A stretch of 64,000 bases of DNA. Source: CAJXJP01 sp963926055 (lineage in GTDB: Bacteria > Patescibacteriota > Gracilibacteria > BD1-5 > UBA6164). The notes beneath the pieces are model-generated. The model saw nothing but the letters and a program-made list of their open reading frames with translations, was not told where the DNA came from and ran no database searches. The stretch covers positions 1 to 64,000 of the forward strand of contig CAWUVK010000003.1 in NCBI GenBank assembly GCA_963926055.1, written 5' to 3'. Positions 1 to 9,644 of the stretch are shown piece by piece. Position 1 is the stretch's first letter; each line of letters starts with the position of its first letter. Both the position numbers and the translations under genes were made by a program.

Positions 1-79
1 CCTAGCGAATCGTTAATTCGTTTTTTTCTAATATTCTGTCTATTTTAATGACCTCTTCTTCGCTTCTTAAAGCAAAAGG

Positions 80-107
80 ATTGTATTTATTTTTAATCCA
101 TTGTCAA
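80..107 (-). promoter_or_regulatory. Strong sigma-70-type promoter firing off the left edge
   Basis: On the minus strand a perfect TTGACA (102-107) is followed after 16 bases by TACAAT (80-85). Transcription would start near position 73 and leave the window. The product is not visible; a stable RNA or a translation gene is plausible given the strength of the match, but that is a guess. A short plus-strand hairpin with a T-run (6-27) lies just beyond and may terminate something entering from the left. Confidence 0.5.
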
Positions 108-159
108 AACTTTTTTTAAAGTTTATTTCAATGAATGTAAAATTTTAATTATTTTGGAA

Positions 160-235
160 TGGTGGGCCTGGCTGGAATTGAACCAGCGACCAATCGGTTA
201 TGAGCCGAGTGCTCTAACCCCTGAGCTACAGGCCC
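160..235 (-). tRNA. tRNA with CAT anticodon, probably tRNA-Ile2 (or elongator Met)
   Basis: The minus strand folds into a cloverleaf. The acceptor GGGCCTG pairs with CAGGCCC, the CCA end is encoded, and the anticodon loop is CTCATAA. The variable arm and T-arm (TTGGTCGCTGGTTCAA) resemble bacterial tRNA-Ile2, whose CAT anticodon becomes lysidine-modified by TilS. A separate CAT tRNA at 9052-9126 and an initiator at 38828-38902 would then cover elongator and initiator Met. G1:C72 pairing rules out the initiator type. Confidence 0.9.
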
Positions 236-241
236 TTCCAA

Positions 242-331
242 TGGCGGAAAGAGAGGGATTTGAACCCTCGGAACCCGTGAAGGTTCACACCCTTAGCAGG
301 GGTGCGCGATAAGCCACTCTGCCACCTTTCC
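242..331 (-). tRNA. tRNA-Ser (GCT)
   Basis: Class II tRNA of about 90 bases with a long variable arm, anticodon GCT in the stem-loop CCCCTGCTAAGGG, and an encoded CCA. It is the second of four tRNAs in a row on the minus strand, 6 bases from its neighbour, and is probably cotranscribed from the promoter at 602-630. Confidence 0.95.
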
Positions 332-360
332 AAGTAATTTTAATTTTTCTGTAAAAAAAA

Positions 361-448
361 TGGCGGAGAAACAGGGATTCGAACCCTGGGTGCCTTGCGA
401 CACGACGGTTTTCAAGACCGTTCCATTCGACCACTCTGGCATCTCTCC
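361..448 (-). tRNA. tRNA-Ser (TGA)
   Basis: Class II tRNA with long variable arm, anticodon TGA (loop CTTGAAA) and encoded CCA. It reads UCN serine codons. It is not the tRNA that decodes UGA codons; that one would carry anticodon UCA. Confidence 0.95.
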
Positions 449-491
449 ACAATTTATTTAAAAAATCTTTTTATTTAAAGAACTTTTTATA

Positions 492-566
492 TGGCTCCCC
501 CGACTGGATTCGAACCAGTGACCAAATGATTAACAGTCATCTACTCTACCGCTGAGCTACGGAGGA
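492..566 (-). tRNA. tRNA-Asn (GTT)
   Basis: Cloverleaf with acceptor TCCTCCG paired to CGGGGGA, anticodon GTT (loop CTGTTAA) and encoded CCA. It is first in the four-tRNA transcription unit. Confidence 0.95.
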
Positions 567-601
567 AAATTTATATAATGTGTTTGCGTTTCAGCGAGAC
601 A

Positions 602-630
602 GATAATATGAAAATTTGATTTAAAGTCAA
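602..630 (-). promoter_or_regulatory. Promoter of the tRNA cluster
   Basis: TTGACT (625-630) and TATTAT (602-607) are 17 bases apart on the minus strand, about 30 bases upstream of tRNA-Asn. Similar TTGAC(A/T) boxes precede other tRNAs in the window. The adjoining stretch 631-662 holds three near-identical T-run/AC units, which are simple sequence. No gene is seen in 663-813. Confidence 0.55.
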
Positions 631-813
631 AACTTTTTTTTACTTTTTTTTACTTTTTTTAAACTCATATTCAATATTGGCTTAAAATAAACATTTTTTA
701 AAGTGAAAATAATTATAAACAACTTGTTTATAATATATAAATAAGTTATTGAGAAAATAAAAAAAATAAATCCATCTAAAATTAGTGAATTTATTTTTTA
801 ATATATTTTCAAA

Positions 814-2718
814 TTAAACATCAAGATTTTTAACATCCATAGCCCTTGTTTGAATAAATCTTTTTCTTGGAGCAACATCTCATCACATAAGAATTTTAAA
901 AATTTCATCTGCAGCTTTTGCGTCATGCACTGAAACTTTATACATCTTTCTTTCTTCTGGATCCATTGTTGTTTCCCAAAGTTGTTCTGGATTCATTTCC
1001 CCCAACCCTTTATAACGTTGGATATTTTCTCAAACGATTCATTCTTGTTTCATGATTTCTTCTTTTTCATTTTCCGTATAAACATACCAAGCTTTTTTTC
1101 CTTTTGATAGTTTATATAAAGGTGGTTGAGCAATATATAAATATCCTCATTCTACAATATCACGAAGATATCTAAAGAAAAATGTTAAAAGAAGAGTTCT
1201 AATATGAGCACCATCGACATCGGCATCCGTCATTATAACAATTCTATGATATCTTAATTTTGAAATATCAAATGACTCTCAAATAGAAGTACCAAGAGCA
1301 ATAATAAGATTTTTTACTTCATTATTTGCAAAAATTTTATCAATTCTTGCTTGTTCTGTATTTAGAATTTTACCTCTAAGCGGTAATATTGCTTGAGTAT
1401 TTCTATCACGGCCCTGTTTAGCTGAACCACCGGCAGAATCTCCTTCGACTATATATAATTCTGATTTTACTGGATCTTTAGAAGAACAGTCTGCTAATTT
1501 ACCAGGAAGAGTCATTCCTTCTAATGCTCATTTTCTAATAACTGTATCTCTTGCAGCTCTAGCAGCTAATCTTGCCTTTGCAGCTAAAAGAACCTTTTCA
1601 ATTACATGTCTTGCTGTTTTTGGATCTTCTTCTAAAAATTCCATGAATTTTTCAGAAAACACACCATCTACGGCTCATCTTGCTTCAGGAGTTCATAATT
1701 TCCCTTTTGTTTGACCTTCAAATTGAGGATCGATAACTTTAATAGAAATTACACAAGTCATTCCTTCAACTACATCTTCATTTGTAAGATTTACATCTTT
1801 TTCTTTTAATATACCTTTATCTCTGGCATATTTATTAATAGTTCTTGTTAATGCTGTTCTAAAACCAGTAATATGAGTCCCTCCTTCTGGAGTATGAATA
1901 TTATTTACAAATGAAATAATATTATTTGAATATCCTTTATTATATTGAAGTGATAATTCTACTAAAATATCATTTTTTTCTTTTTCTGCATAAAAAATAT
2001 CTCCTTGAGTATCTTCATTTTTATTTAAAAAATGAACATATGATTTCACTCAACCTTCAAAATAAAACTTATATCTTTTTTCGGTTCTTTCATCAATAAT
2101 ATTTAACTTAATTCATTTTGTTAAATATGCTTGTTGTCTGAGTCTGTCTACAATTCTTTTATATTCAAAATTTGTAGTGATTTTAAAAATTTCAGCATCA
2201 GGATAAAATTTAATAATTGTCCCAGTTTTATCTGTTTTTCCAATTACTTCAATATCTCCAACTGGAATACCTTTTTCATATGAATGATAATAAACTTTTC
2301 ATTCTCTATGTACCCACGCTTCCATTTTCGTAGAAAGTGCATTTACAACAGATGAACCTACACCATGAAGACCACCTGAAACTTTATATCATCCTCAACC
2401 AAATTTTCACCCAGCATGAAGCACCGTTAAGATAGTTTCTAAAGTTGATTTACCAGTTTTCGCATGTTTTGCAACAGGAATCCCACGACCATTATCTTCA
2501 ACGGTACAAGAACCATCTTTTCCAAGAGTTGTGATAATTGTATCACAATGACCAGCCATAGCTTCATCAATCGAGTTATCAACGATTTCCCAAACCAAAT
2601 GATGTAAACCTCTTTCATCAGTTGAACCGATATACATCCCAGGTCTTTTTCTTACTGGTTCTAAACCCTCTAAGACCTGTATCGAATCAGCTCAATATTC
2701 TTCAGTTGTTTTTGTCAT
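814..2718 (-). CDS. gyrB: DNA gyrase subunit B
   Basis: 634 aa, the usual short bacterial GyrB length. GyrB is the ATPase subunit of the type II topoisomerase that introduces negative supercoils. The N-terminus reads MTKTTEEYGADSIQVLEG, with the Gly from TGA, followed by RKRPGMYIG. The GHKL ATPase motifs EIVDNSIDEA and DNGRGIPV follow. The C-terminal TOPRIM domain contains EGDSAGGSA near residue 418, and the protein ends with the family-typical NLDV. Many TGA codons split it under the standard code. GyrA is not in the window. ParE is the alternative, but the motifs fit GyrB better. Confidence 0.96.
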
Positions 2719-2835
2719 ACATATACATTTAAAAAATATTCTATAAATACACTATAATAATAAAATAATCAAAATCAAATTTTGGCTCTAAATAGACGAT
2801 AGAATTTTTACAAGCTTTCTACGGCTTAATTTTTA

Positions 2836-2879
2836 TATAAAAAACACAAAATTTTTAAAATTTTGTGTTTTTTATATAT
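2836..2879. terminator. Bidirectional intrinsic terminator
   Basis: A long perfect hairpin (AAAAAACACAAAATT and its complement) is flanked by A and T runs, so it can act in both directions. It lies downstream of the HEPN-like gene (2946-3539). The gap from here to gyrB's start at 2718 holds no gene. Confidence 0.7.
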
Positions 2880-2945
2880 TTTTTCTAGACGAGAATTTTT
2901 TTAAACTTCTTAGAATCGAAGTTTTCAGTGATTTTTGAATAAATA

Positions 2946-3539
2946 TTATAATTCTTTATACTTTTTTTTAATTTCTTTTAATATTTTTTTATTATCTTTA
3001 AAAAAGATTGTTAACTCATTTAATGAAAAAACTTCTCTAATTTCTAATAAAACGTTTAAATGTACACCATTTCTAACTCTTCTAAATTTATCTATTTTCT
3101 CTAAAATAATATCTGATAATAAGCTCTGATCTCTAGCTCATTTTATTAAATAATTAAAGTTAATATTATCTTTAAATTTTTCATATTTAATACTTCTTTC
3201 ACAATATACAAATCAAACTTCTGAATTATCATCTTTTTCTATCACCTTTGATTTCTCTTTATAATCGCATCTCTTACAAAATTTTTTTATTTTCCTTTCA
3301 TCTTGATTAATATCAAAATACTTATAAACATACTGAAACAATAATACCTCTATAATTCATCATAACAATACTATAATAGAATGCCTAACAGAAAAATCTA
3401 TAAACTCATCTTCTATTTTTTCTAACGTATCAACTAAATAAAAAATATAATATGCTGACGAATATAATTCGTCTTTTATTTTATCATCATCTAAATAATC
3501 AAACATTCATTCATTAATAAGCTCTTCTCTTGTTTTCAT
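2946..3539 (-). CDS. Possible HEPN-like protein with zinc-ribbon-like cysteines
   Basis: 197 aa, read with TGA as Gly; not a family I recognise outright. What can be seen: an alpha-helical, charged N-terminal half with a hydrophobic helix (HSIIVLLGGIIEVLLFQYVY); a cysteine pair FCKRCDY near residue 90 and another Cys near residue 115 (VYCERS); and a C-terminal RRVRNGVHL. The spacing of that last motif matches the R-x4-6-H signature of HEPN domains such as DUF4145-type proteins, many of which are RNases or toxins. It follows a 41-aa gene by 7 bases, an arrangement compatible with a toxin-antitoxin pair. Function is inferred only from motif and layout. Confidence 0.6.
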
Positions 3540-3546
3540 ATAATAA

Positions 3547-3672
3547 TTATTTAAACATACCATAAGCAGCATTTATCATTCTTCTTTTATCTAACTGAGT
3601 TTCTTGTGATTTTTTTTCATATATTACTTCTTGTAAAGTTTTTCACTTTACTGAATATTTATTTTTTTTCAT
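3547..3672 (-). CDS. Small basic protein upstream of the HEPN-like gene
   Basis: 41 aa, MKKNKYSVKGKTLQEVIY at the N-terminus and ending INAAYGMFK. A good Shine-Dalgarno (AGGGAG) precedes the ATG by a few bases, which supports a real gene. One Gly is encoded by TGA. It is lysine-rich and predicted helical, with no recognised domain. It is directly upstream of and presumably cotranslated with the 197-aa gene, so it could be its antitoxin or regulator; that is inference. Confidence 0.6.
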
Positions 3673-3731
3673 TTTACTCCCTTTAATAATAATTAGTTAT
3701 AATTATATAACTAAAATCCATTAAATCAATA

Positions 3732-4274
3732 CTAAAATAATTTTACAATCTCTTCAACCAACTCTTCATTACAAAATTTTTCTACAAATTTTCTATCTCA
3801 ATTTCTCAAAGCATTTCTGAGATTTGTGGCAGAAATATGAAATTTTTCTCCGTTATATTCAAGAGTTTCTAAAAATCTATCAACTCGTATATAAGAAATA
3901 TTTTCTCATAAAATATTCTCAAATTGTTTCATTGCAGTAATAGCAGAATCATTTTGAAAATCTCATCCATAAATATTGAGAAGAATATCTTCTGAAAAAT
4001 TATTTATAATTTTTTTAGAAATATTTTCTACCCACTCTTCATCTGTTTTTGTATCTTTAATAATATTTATTTTCAGGTTTTTGTTTTTTCAGAAAAATTT
4101 TTGTAATAAATATTTTCTTTGTTCAAATGATAATGGATTACTTTCGTTAACAATTCCAGAACTTCACAGTAAAACTAAAACTTCTTCGTTTTCTCACAAA
4201 GCTTTTTGAATTACTCAAATATGTCATTTATGCGGAGGGTTCATTCTTCCGATAAAGAGTCAGATTTTTTTCAT
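3732..4274 (-). CDS. NadM-like nucleotidyltransferase (cytidylyltransferase fold)
   Basis: 180 aa. The N-terminal GLFIGRMNPPHKGH contains the HxGH nucleotide-binding motif, and the C-terminal HISATNLRNAL matches the ISxTxxR signature of adenylyl- and cytidylyltransferases. Overall length and layout resemble the archaeal-type NMN adenylyltransferase NadM, which makes NAD from NMN and ATP. Phosphopantetheine adenylyltransferase is less likely. Stop is TAG. The gene begins 2 bases after the stop of the HIT gene, so the two are cotranslated. Substrate assignment is tentative. Confidence 0.8.
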
Positions 4275-4276
4275 AA

Positions 4277-4696
4277 TTATTTTGTTACTAAACCTTGTTC
4301 ATCGAGCATTTGAATCATTTTTGAATCTGATAATTTTCCCGGGAAAAAATGTGTATGATAATGTTCGACGCTTCTATTTCAAAATGTTTCTCTGGTTGCT
4401 GAAAAATATTGTCCATTTGGATAATAATCTTTTACAAATTCATGGACTTTTTTTAATTCCAATAATTCTCAATCTTCTAATTCATAGAAAAATTTTTTAT
4501 GTTTCACTGGAGTTGCCATAATATGATAATCGTCTCAAGTATATGGAGAAATATTTACCATAATATTCCAAAAACATCATTTCCAGATAATTTTATTTAT
4601 AGTTTCGTCTGGTTCACAAAATGGACAATTATTTTCTCCAAGAATTTTTTTTCAGATTTTTTTTTGATATTCATCTCTTGATAATTTTTGATGCAT
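4277..4696 (-). CDS. HIT family nucleotide hydrolase
   Basis: 139 aa. HIT proteins cleave or transfer nucleoside monophosphates (Hint, Fhit and Ap4A hydrolase types). The histidine-triad motif HYHTHFF is at residues 113-119. An N-terminal ENNCPFCEP segment is typical of bacterial HIT proteins that carry a short zinc-binding cysteine pair. Several glycines are TGA-encoded. It is the middle gene of a minus-strand operon with the NadM-like gene (2-base gap) and the membrane protein upstream (12-base gap), which suggests nucleotide metabolism or housekeeping of NAD-related products. Confidence 0.88.
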
Positions 4697-4708
4697 AGTT
4701 AAATGTTA

Positions 4709-5149
4709 TTAATATAAAATTTTAGTTTTTACAGTTGCTATAACATTTTGATAATTCAGAAAATGATAAATTTTAACATATTTTTCATTATCATATTTTA
4801 ATACTGATTTATTTTTAATTTCAATACAGATATATTTTCCAGAAAAAATATCGTATTTCATTTTCACATCCGAAATATCATCATAATAAATAATAATATC
4901 TTCTTGATATGGATTTTTATACATAAGTAATTTATCAAAAAACTGAAAATATTCTTTTGTATGATACAATTTGTATCTGAGAAAAAATATTGGAAAAAAT
5001 ATACTTAAAAATACAGCAAAAATATAACTTTGAAAATAATATATTTCTAAAAGTGTAGCTATAATTAAAAGAAAGAAATTAATAATATTATTTTTAAAAA
5101 TAAATTTTATTAATGAAGAATTTTTTGTTTTTTGTTTTATTGCGAGCAT
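4709..5149 (-). CDS. Membrane protein with two N-terminal TM helices, PH-like tail
   Basis: 146 aa. Two hydrophobic segments (about residues 22-60) form a membrane hairpin. They are followed by a beta-rich soluble part with alternating polar and hydrophobic residues (DIIIYYDDISDVKMKYDIF). This layout is like bacterial PH-domain (YdbS/bPH) proteins, but similarity is too weak to assign. It contains no TGA codons. First gene of the operon with HIT and NadM-like genes. Confidence 0.7.
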   Translation of the reverse strand: MLAIKQKTKNSSLIKFIFKNNIINFFLLIIATLLEIYYFQSYIFAVFLSIFFPIFFLRYKLYHTKEYFQFFDKLLMYKNPYQEDIIIYYDDISDVKMKYDIFSGKYICIEIKNKSVLKYDNEKYVKIYHFLNYQNVIATVKTKILY

Positions 5150-5212
5150 TATTTTATTATTGAAAATATTATAAATAATTGTAATTAGAATTTTTTATTC
5201 TGCAAAAAAATA

Positions 5213-5250
5213 AAAAAATATTTCTAGAAAATTTCTAGAAATATTTTTTT
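5213..5250. terminator. Intrinsic terminator after prfA
   Basis: Near-perfect inverted repeat AATATTTCTAGAAA/TTTCTAGAAATATT with T-runs on both sides. It overlaps the prfA stop codon and separates prfA from the membrane-protein operon. Confidence 0.75.
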
Positions 5251-6322
5251 AACTATTAGCCGCAGCTTCTAGTTTTGCTTGTTGATCAGCAACAGCACAT
5301 GCGTCGATAATTTGACCAACTTTTCACATCATAATTTGAGGAATCCCTGAAAAGTTTTGACCGATTCTATGATCAGTAACTCTATCTTGAGGAAAGTTAT
5401 AGGTTCTAATTTTTTCTGATCTATCACCAGAACCAACTTGAGCTAATCTTGCTTCACCGAGTTCTTTTTGTCTTTTTTCTTCTTCATAAGCAAAAAGTCT
5501 TGATCTGAGTACATTCCGGGCTTTTTCTCTATTTTTATGCTGAGAACGACCATCTTGACAGAAAACCATAATTCCAGTTGGAACATGTTTTAATTGAACA
5601 GCTGAATCGGTTTTATTAATATGTTGTCATCCAGCTCCTGATGCTCTGGTAAACGTCATTTCAACATCTGCTTCATTTACATGAATATCAATAGCATCTA
5701 CTTCTGGCATAATTGCAACTGTAATTGCTGAAGTATGAACTCTTCATTTTGACTCAGTTTCTGGAATTCTTTGCACTCTATGAACTCCTGATTCATATTT
5801 GAAACGAGAATATGCTCATTCTCATTTTACTTCAAACATGACTTCTTTATAACCACCTGCTTCAGAAATAGTTTCTTCTGAAATTTCAGTTTTAAATCAT
5901 TCCGCTTCTGCAAAAATCATATATGATCTTGCTAATTCTCCTACGAATAATGCTGCTTCATCTCAACCTGTCCCAGCTCTGAGTTCAACAATAATATTTT
6001 TTTCATCGTTTGGATCTTTTGGTAAAAGTGAAATTTTTAGATCTTCTTCCATTGTAGGAATTTTTTCTTCGATTTCTTTGATTTCTTCTTTGAGCATTTC
6101 TCTCATTTCTTCATCTTTTTCTTCTCCGAGCATTTGTTTGTTTTCTTCTAATGCTTCAAATGATTTTTTATATTCTTTATATAATTCAACTGCTTGTTGA
6201 ATTGATTTTTTTCTCGAAGCAACTACTCTGATTTTTTTCTGATCTTTAAAAATTTCAGGATCAGATAATTTTTTTTCTAATTCTTGAAATTCATTAACAA
6301 GATTATCTAAATTAAATTTCAT
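5249..6322 (-). CDS. prfA: Peptide chain release factor 1
   Basis: 357 aa, close to E. coli RF1. It recognises UAA and UAG and triggers peptidyl-tRNA hydrolysis. The N-terminal half is the coiled-coil domain. RIPETES carries the PxT stop-recognition tripeptide (PET) typical of RF1 rather than the SPF of RF2, then ASGAGGQH holds the catalytic GGQ, then SQHKNREKA and RTYNFPQDRVTDHRI. Two points stand out. Glycine in GTGGDEA is TGA-encoded. So is the second glycine of GGQ (GGA-TGA-CAA), so this termination factor cannot be made unless UGA is read through as glycine. RF1 as the only release factor is expected where UGA is sense. Confidence 0.97.
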
Positions 6323-6442
6323 AATATGTATCTTTTTTAATATTTTTTAAATTTGTGCTGATTGTAGTGAAAAAAAGGGAAATTGCAAGAATCAGTGAGA
6401 TTTAGTAAAAAATAAAATTAGAGCTTATTTTAAATTTAATTT

Positions 6443-7471
6443 TTATTCCATTCATGAATAAATATAATTTTGATACAAATAATCCTTAAATTCATCTAAA
6501 TTTTTTTCTATAAAAATAGAATCTACAGTTGATTGTTTTTCAATAAGTTTATCATATTCTAATTTACCTTCTATATAATCCTCCCATCATTTCGTTAATC
6601 AACCAGAATAATGTTGCACTAAAGTATAAAAAGGAATCACTCTGTATTTATATTCTTGATAATCTTGTTTTATTATTTCTGTAAATATTTCATTTGATGT
6701 ATTGTAATCTTCGGAAAAATAGTAAGAAATAGCAAGCATTATATTTTTTATCAATTGATCATCATGAGAGTCAATTGATTCTCATGATTTTTGACTTAAA
6801 GACAATTCAAAATATTTTACTGCATTTTCAAAATCATATGAATATAATGAAGCAAAACCAGCAGAATAATAATTTTTGGTATTTACGAAAAATTCAACTG
6901 ATTTTTTATAATCTCACTTATAATATAAAATATCTCCTTTCAAATATAAAGCTTCTTCATCTTCTCAATCGATTTCAAGATATCTATCAATATAGCCTAA
7001 AGCTGAATTATATTCATAATTATATAATTGTATTTCTGCTTTATAATAATTTGCAAATAAATTTTTTGAATTGAGATTTAATTCTTCATCAACTATTTGT
7101 TCTAGTTTTTCATAATCTCATAAATTAAAATAATTTGTCATAATGAGATTTTTTATTTCTCATTTCAAAAGATTAGAAGAATAATCAACAACATAATTAT
7201 CAAGTGCTTTTTGAGAAGTTAGTAAAGATTCTTCATATTCACCTATATCACTTTGAGCAAGACCTAGATTATACCAAATTACCGGATTATCATAGTCAAA
7301 TTTCACTCATTTTTTGAATTGAATTATAGCTCATGAATAATTTTTTTGCTCATACATATCATATCATATGTCATTATAGTATGCTCAAATTCTATTACTT
7401 CAATTTTCAAACATATAATAAAAAACAGATATAATAACAAGTCATATTGTAAATATTTTTGAAATATTCAT
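6443..7471 (-). CDS. Membrane-anchored tetratricopeptide-repeat protein
   Basis: 342 aa. An N-terminal hydrophobic helix (residues 4-20) is followed by a series of TPR-like helical repeats, e.g. NPVIWYNLGLAQSDIGEYEE, then DEEALYLKGDILYYKGDYKK with the characteristic W/L-G-A-Y-A spacing. It likely scaffolds protein contacts at the cytoplasmic membrane or in the periplasm. Many glycines are TGA-encoded. It lies alone between prfA (119 bases) and a terminator. The specific partner is unknown. Confidence 0.85.
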
Positions 7472-7548
7472 TTTTATTTTTTTAATAGTAAATATTTTTT
7501 AGGTTACTATAATATTTTTTCTATAAATTTCAAAAAAAAAGAAAGAAA

Positions 7549-7582
7549 AAAAAGTAGAAAAATTAATTTTTCTACTTTTTTT
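7549..7582. terminator. Intrinsic terminator downstream of obgE
   Basis: AAGTAGAAAAATT pairs with AATTTTTCTACTT, flanked by A and T runs; it abuts the obgE stop codon and can work in either direction. Confidence 0.75.
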
Positions 7583-8937
7583 TATAAATTATATTTTAAT
7601 CTATCAAGAGGAACTCATTTCCCAGCGATATATACTTTTGGTTGAATATCTTTATCTTCTGATCATTCGAAGAAAAATTCATTTGAAATTTCTTCTGTTT
7701 CGAGGATTTTTTTCAATTCAGCTTCGAGTCTTTTCATCACTCACATTTTTTCAAGTACATTATATACTCTCATAACTGCTTCGAGATTTGTAAAATCACT
7801 CATACGAACGATTTCTTCTAATCTGATTCATTTTGCTTCAAATTTTAAATCACCTAGATATGAAACTTCTACTGATTTTGGATCAACAGATTTTTTGAGA
7901 TCATAGAATTTTAATTCTGAAACTTGTTCTTCGGCTCCATCATCAATTTGAGTTGAATAATTATCGATTAAGTAATCTTTAATTTCTTCGATTCCTTCTC
8001 CAGTTGCAGACGAAATAACAAACATTTTTTTATTTGGGAATTTTGCTTCAAATTCACTTACAATAAAATCTTTCATTTCTTGGTCGAGTAAATCTGCTTT
8101 TGAAAAAACAATAATTTCTTCTTTTGTTCCAAGTAAATCAGAAAATAATTCTAGTTCTTTACGAATATTTTCATAATCTGAAAAAACTTGATCCATTCTA
8201 TACATATCTAAAAGATGTACTAAAACACCTGTTCTTTCGATATGTTTTAAAAATTCAATTCCTAAACCTTTTCATTCATGAGCTCCTGGAATTAATCCTG
8301 GAACATCTTCTAAAACTAAAGATTTCCCTTTATGATCTAAAACACCTAAATTTGGAGTTAAAGTCGTAAATGGATAATCTCCGATTTTTGGTTTTACGTT
8401 TGTAACATTCCCGATAAGAGTTGATTTACCAGCTGAAGGAACTCAAATAATACCAATATCTGCTACGAGTTTTAGTTCTAAATGTAAGTCTCTTTCTTCT
8501 ACTACATCACCAAGTTCAGCAAATGCTGGAGCTTGTCTTACTGAACTACAAAAATGGGCATTTCAGAAACCTCATTTCCCTCATTTAGCAACAAGAAGTT
8601 TCATATTATTATCAGACAAATCTGCTAATAATTCTCCTGTTTCACTATCTTTTACTAAAGTCCCAACTGGAACTTGTAATAATAAATCTGGTGCATTAGC
8701 TCCATGACACGTATTTGTACCACCTTTTTCACCACTTACGGCTCTTAAAACTTTTTTATGTCTGTATTCAGATAAAGTATTTAAGTTATTTGTTGTAACT
8801 AAATAAACACTTCAACCGTTTCATCCATCTCATCCCCAAGGTCCACCTTTTGGAATATATTTTTCTCTTCTCCAAGAAACAAGACCATCTCATCCTCTTC
8901 CCGAAATAACCTTGATCTTTACTTCATCAATAAACAT
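7582..8937 (-). CDS. obgE: Obg family GTPase
   Basis: 451 aa; essential GTPase in 50S subunit assembly and stress control. The glycine-rich Obg domain is at residues 1-160 (SGRGGDGLVSWRREKY, GPWGGDGGNGGSVY). The G domain follows with P-loop GVPSAGKST, whose first glycine is TGA-encoded, then the switch motif VLEDVPGLIPGAHEG (G3), and FSKAD (G4). A C-terminal OCT-like extension (EVSYLGDLKFEAKGIRLEE) completes the family architecture. The ATG start gives the canonical MFIDEVKIKV N-terminus. Confidence 0.97.
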
Positions 8938-8998
8938 TTTTTTGATATTAAAATTAATTTGGCTGAATTATATGAATTTTTCGCTATTTGTAAATACA

Positions 8999-9038
8999 AA
9001 AAAGTTCTGAATTTCAAAAGAAAAATCAGAACTTTTTG
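8999..9038 (-). terminator. Terminator of tRNA-Met
   Basis: On the minus strand, about 13 bases after the tRNA 3' end, AAAAGTTCTGA pairs with TCAGAACTTTT around a loop and is followed by a T-run. Confidence 0.6.
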
Positions 9039-9051
9039 TTGTGTTTTAATT

Positions 9052-9126
9052 TGGTGTCAATGGGTGGATTTGAACCACCGACCGCAGGGATATGAATCCT
9101 GTGCTCTACCCCTGAGCTACACTGAC
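9052..9126 (-). tRNA. tRNA-Met (CAT), elongator type
   Basis: Cloverleaf with acceptor GTCAGTG paired to CATTGAC, anticodon CAT, encoded CCA. G1:C72 pairing excludes the initiator; the CAT tRNA at 160-235 looks more like tRNA-Ile2, so this one is the better elongator Met candidate. Confidence 0.88.
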
Positions 9127-9147
9127 AAATATATTTGAGGTACGGGA

Positions 9148-9175
9148 TTTATATTCATTTCAAAATAAAAGTCAA
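9148..9175 (-). promoter_or_regulatory. Promoter of tRNA-Met
   Basis: TTGACT (9170-9175), 16-base spacer, TATAAA (9148-9153) on the minus strand, 22 bases upstream of the tRNA. Confidence 0.55.
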
Positions 9176-9193
9176 ATCTTTTTTGCTTTTTTT

Positions 9194-9221
9194 TTGACAT
9201 ACTTTAAATATTAAATAAAAT
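9194..9221 (+). promoter_or_regulatory. Promoter of rpsF-ssb-rpsR
   Basis: TTGACA (9194-9199) with TAAAAT (9216-9221) after 16 bases. It gives a leader of about 85 bases before rpsF and is divergent from the tRNA-Met promoter. Confidence 0.5.
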
Positions 9222-9269
9222 ACTGGCAATTCTTGACTTTTGCTCAAGAGTTTTTTAAATTTATTCCTT

Positions 9270-9291
9270 CCAGAATGGTTTTCATTACTGG
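9270..9291 (+). promoter_or_regulatory. Hairpin in the rpsF leader
   Basis: CCAGAATG pairs with CATT-A-CTGG (8 bp, one bulged A, 5-base loop) 21 bases before rpsF. Many bacteria place an S6:S18-binding element in this leader for autoregulation. The position fits, but the known conserved loop of that motif is not clearly present. Confidence 0.35.
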
Positions 9292-9312
9292 ATATTAACC
9301 CATAGGTATAAC

Positions 9313-9600
9313 ATGGCAAACTATGAACTTATGCTAATTATTGATTCTACTTTAACTGAAGAACAAAGAAATGAATCAATTAGTGAATTAAAAGCATCAT
9401 TTGAAAAATTTTCTGTAAGCGTTGAAAAAGAAGACGTTTGGGGAGACAAAAAATTAGCGTATAAAATCAATAAATCTGATAGAGGTTTTTACATTCTTTA
9501 TGATTTAAACTTAGACGGTAAAATTATTAAAGATATTTCTAAAGAAATCAATTTAAATAGATCTATTGTTAGATATATGTTTACTAGAAAAGAAGCATAA
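9313..9600 (+). CDS. rpsF: 30S ribosomal protein S6 (bS6)
   Basis: 95 aa. MANYELMLIIDSTLTEEQ followed by EKEDVWGDKKLAYKI and a C-terminal NRSIVRYMFTRK are diagnostic of bS6, which pairs with bS18 on the platform of the small subunit. No UGA-glycine codon is used, as in the other highly expressed genes here. First gene of the conserved rpsF-ssb-rpsR operon. Confidence 0.97.
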   Translation: MANYELMLIIDSTLTEEQRNESISELKASFEKFSVSVEKEDVWGDKKLAYKINKSDRGFYILYDLNLDGKIIKDISKEINLNRSIVRYMFTRKEA

Positions 9601-9644
9601 TTCGAAAATACTATTGAGTAATATTTATAAATTAACGAAATTCT

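Noticed and set aside
361..448. tRNA with TGA anticodon as the decoder of UGA codons
   Set aside because: Anticodon 5'-UGA-3' pairs with UCA serine codons; a UGA decoder needs anticodon UCA. The long variable arm confirms tRNA-Ser.
631..662. Three near-identical T-run units as a possible repeat array or CRISPR
   Set aside because: Units are only about 10 bases of poly-T with AC; low-complexity sequence common in this AT-rich genome, without spacers.
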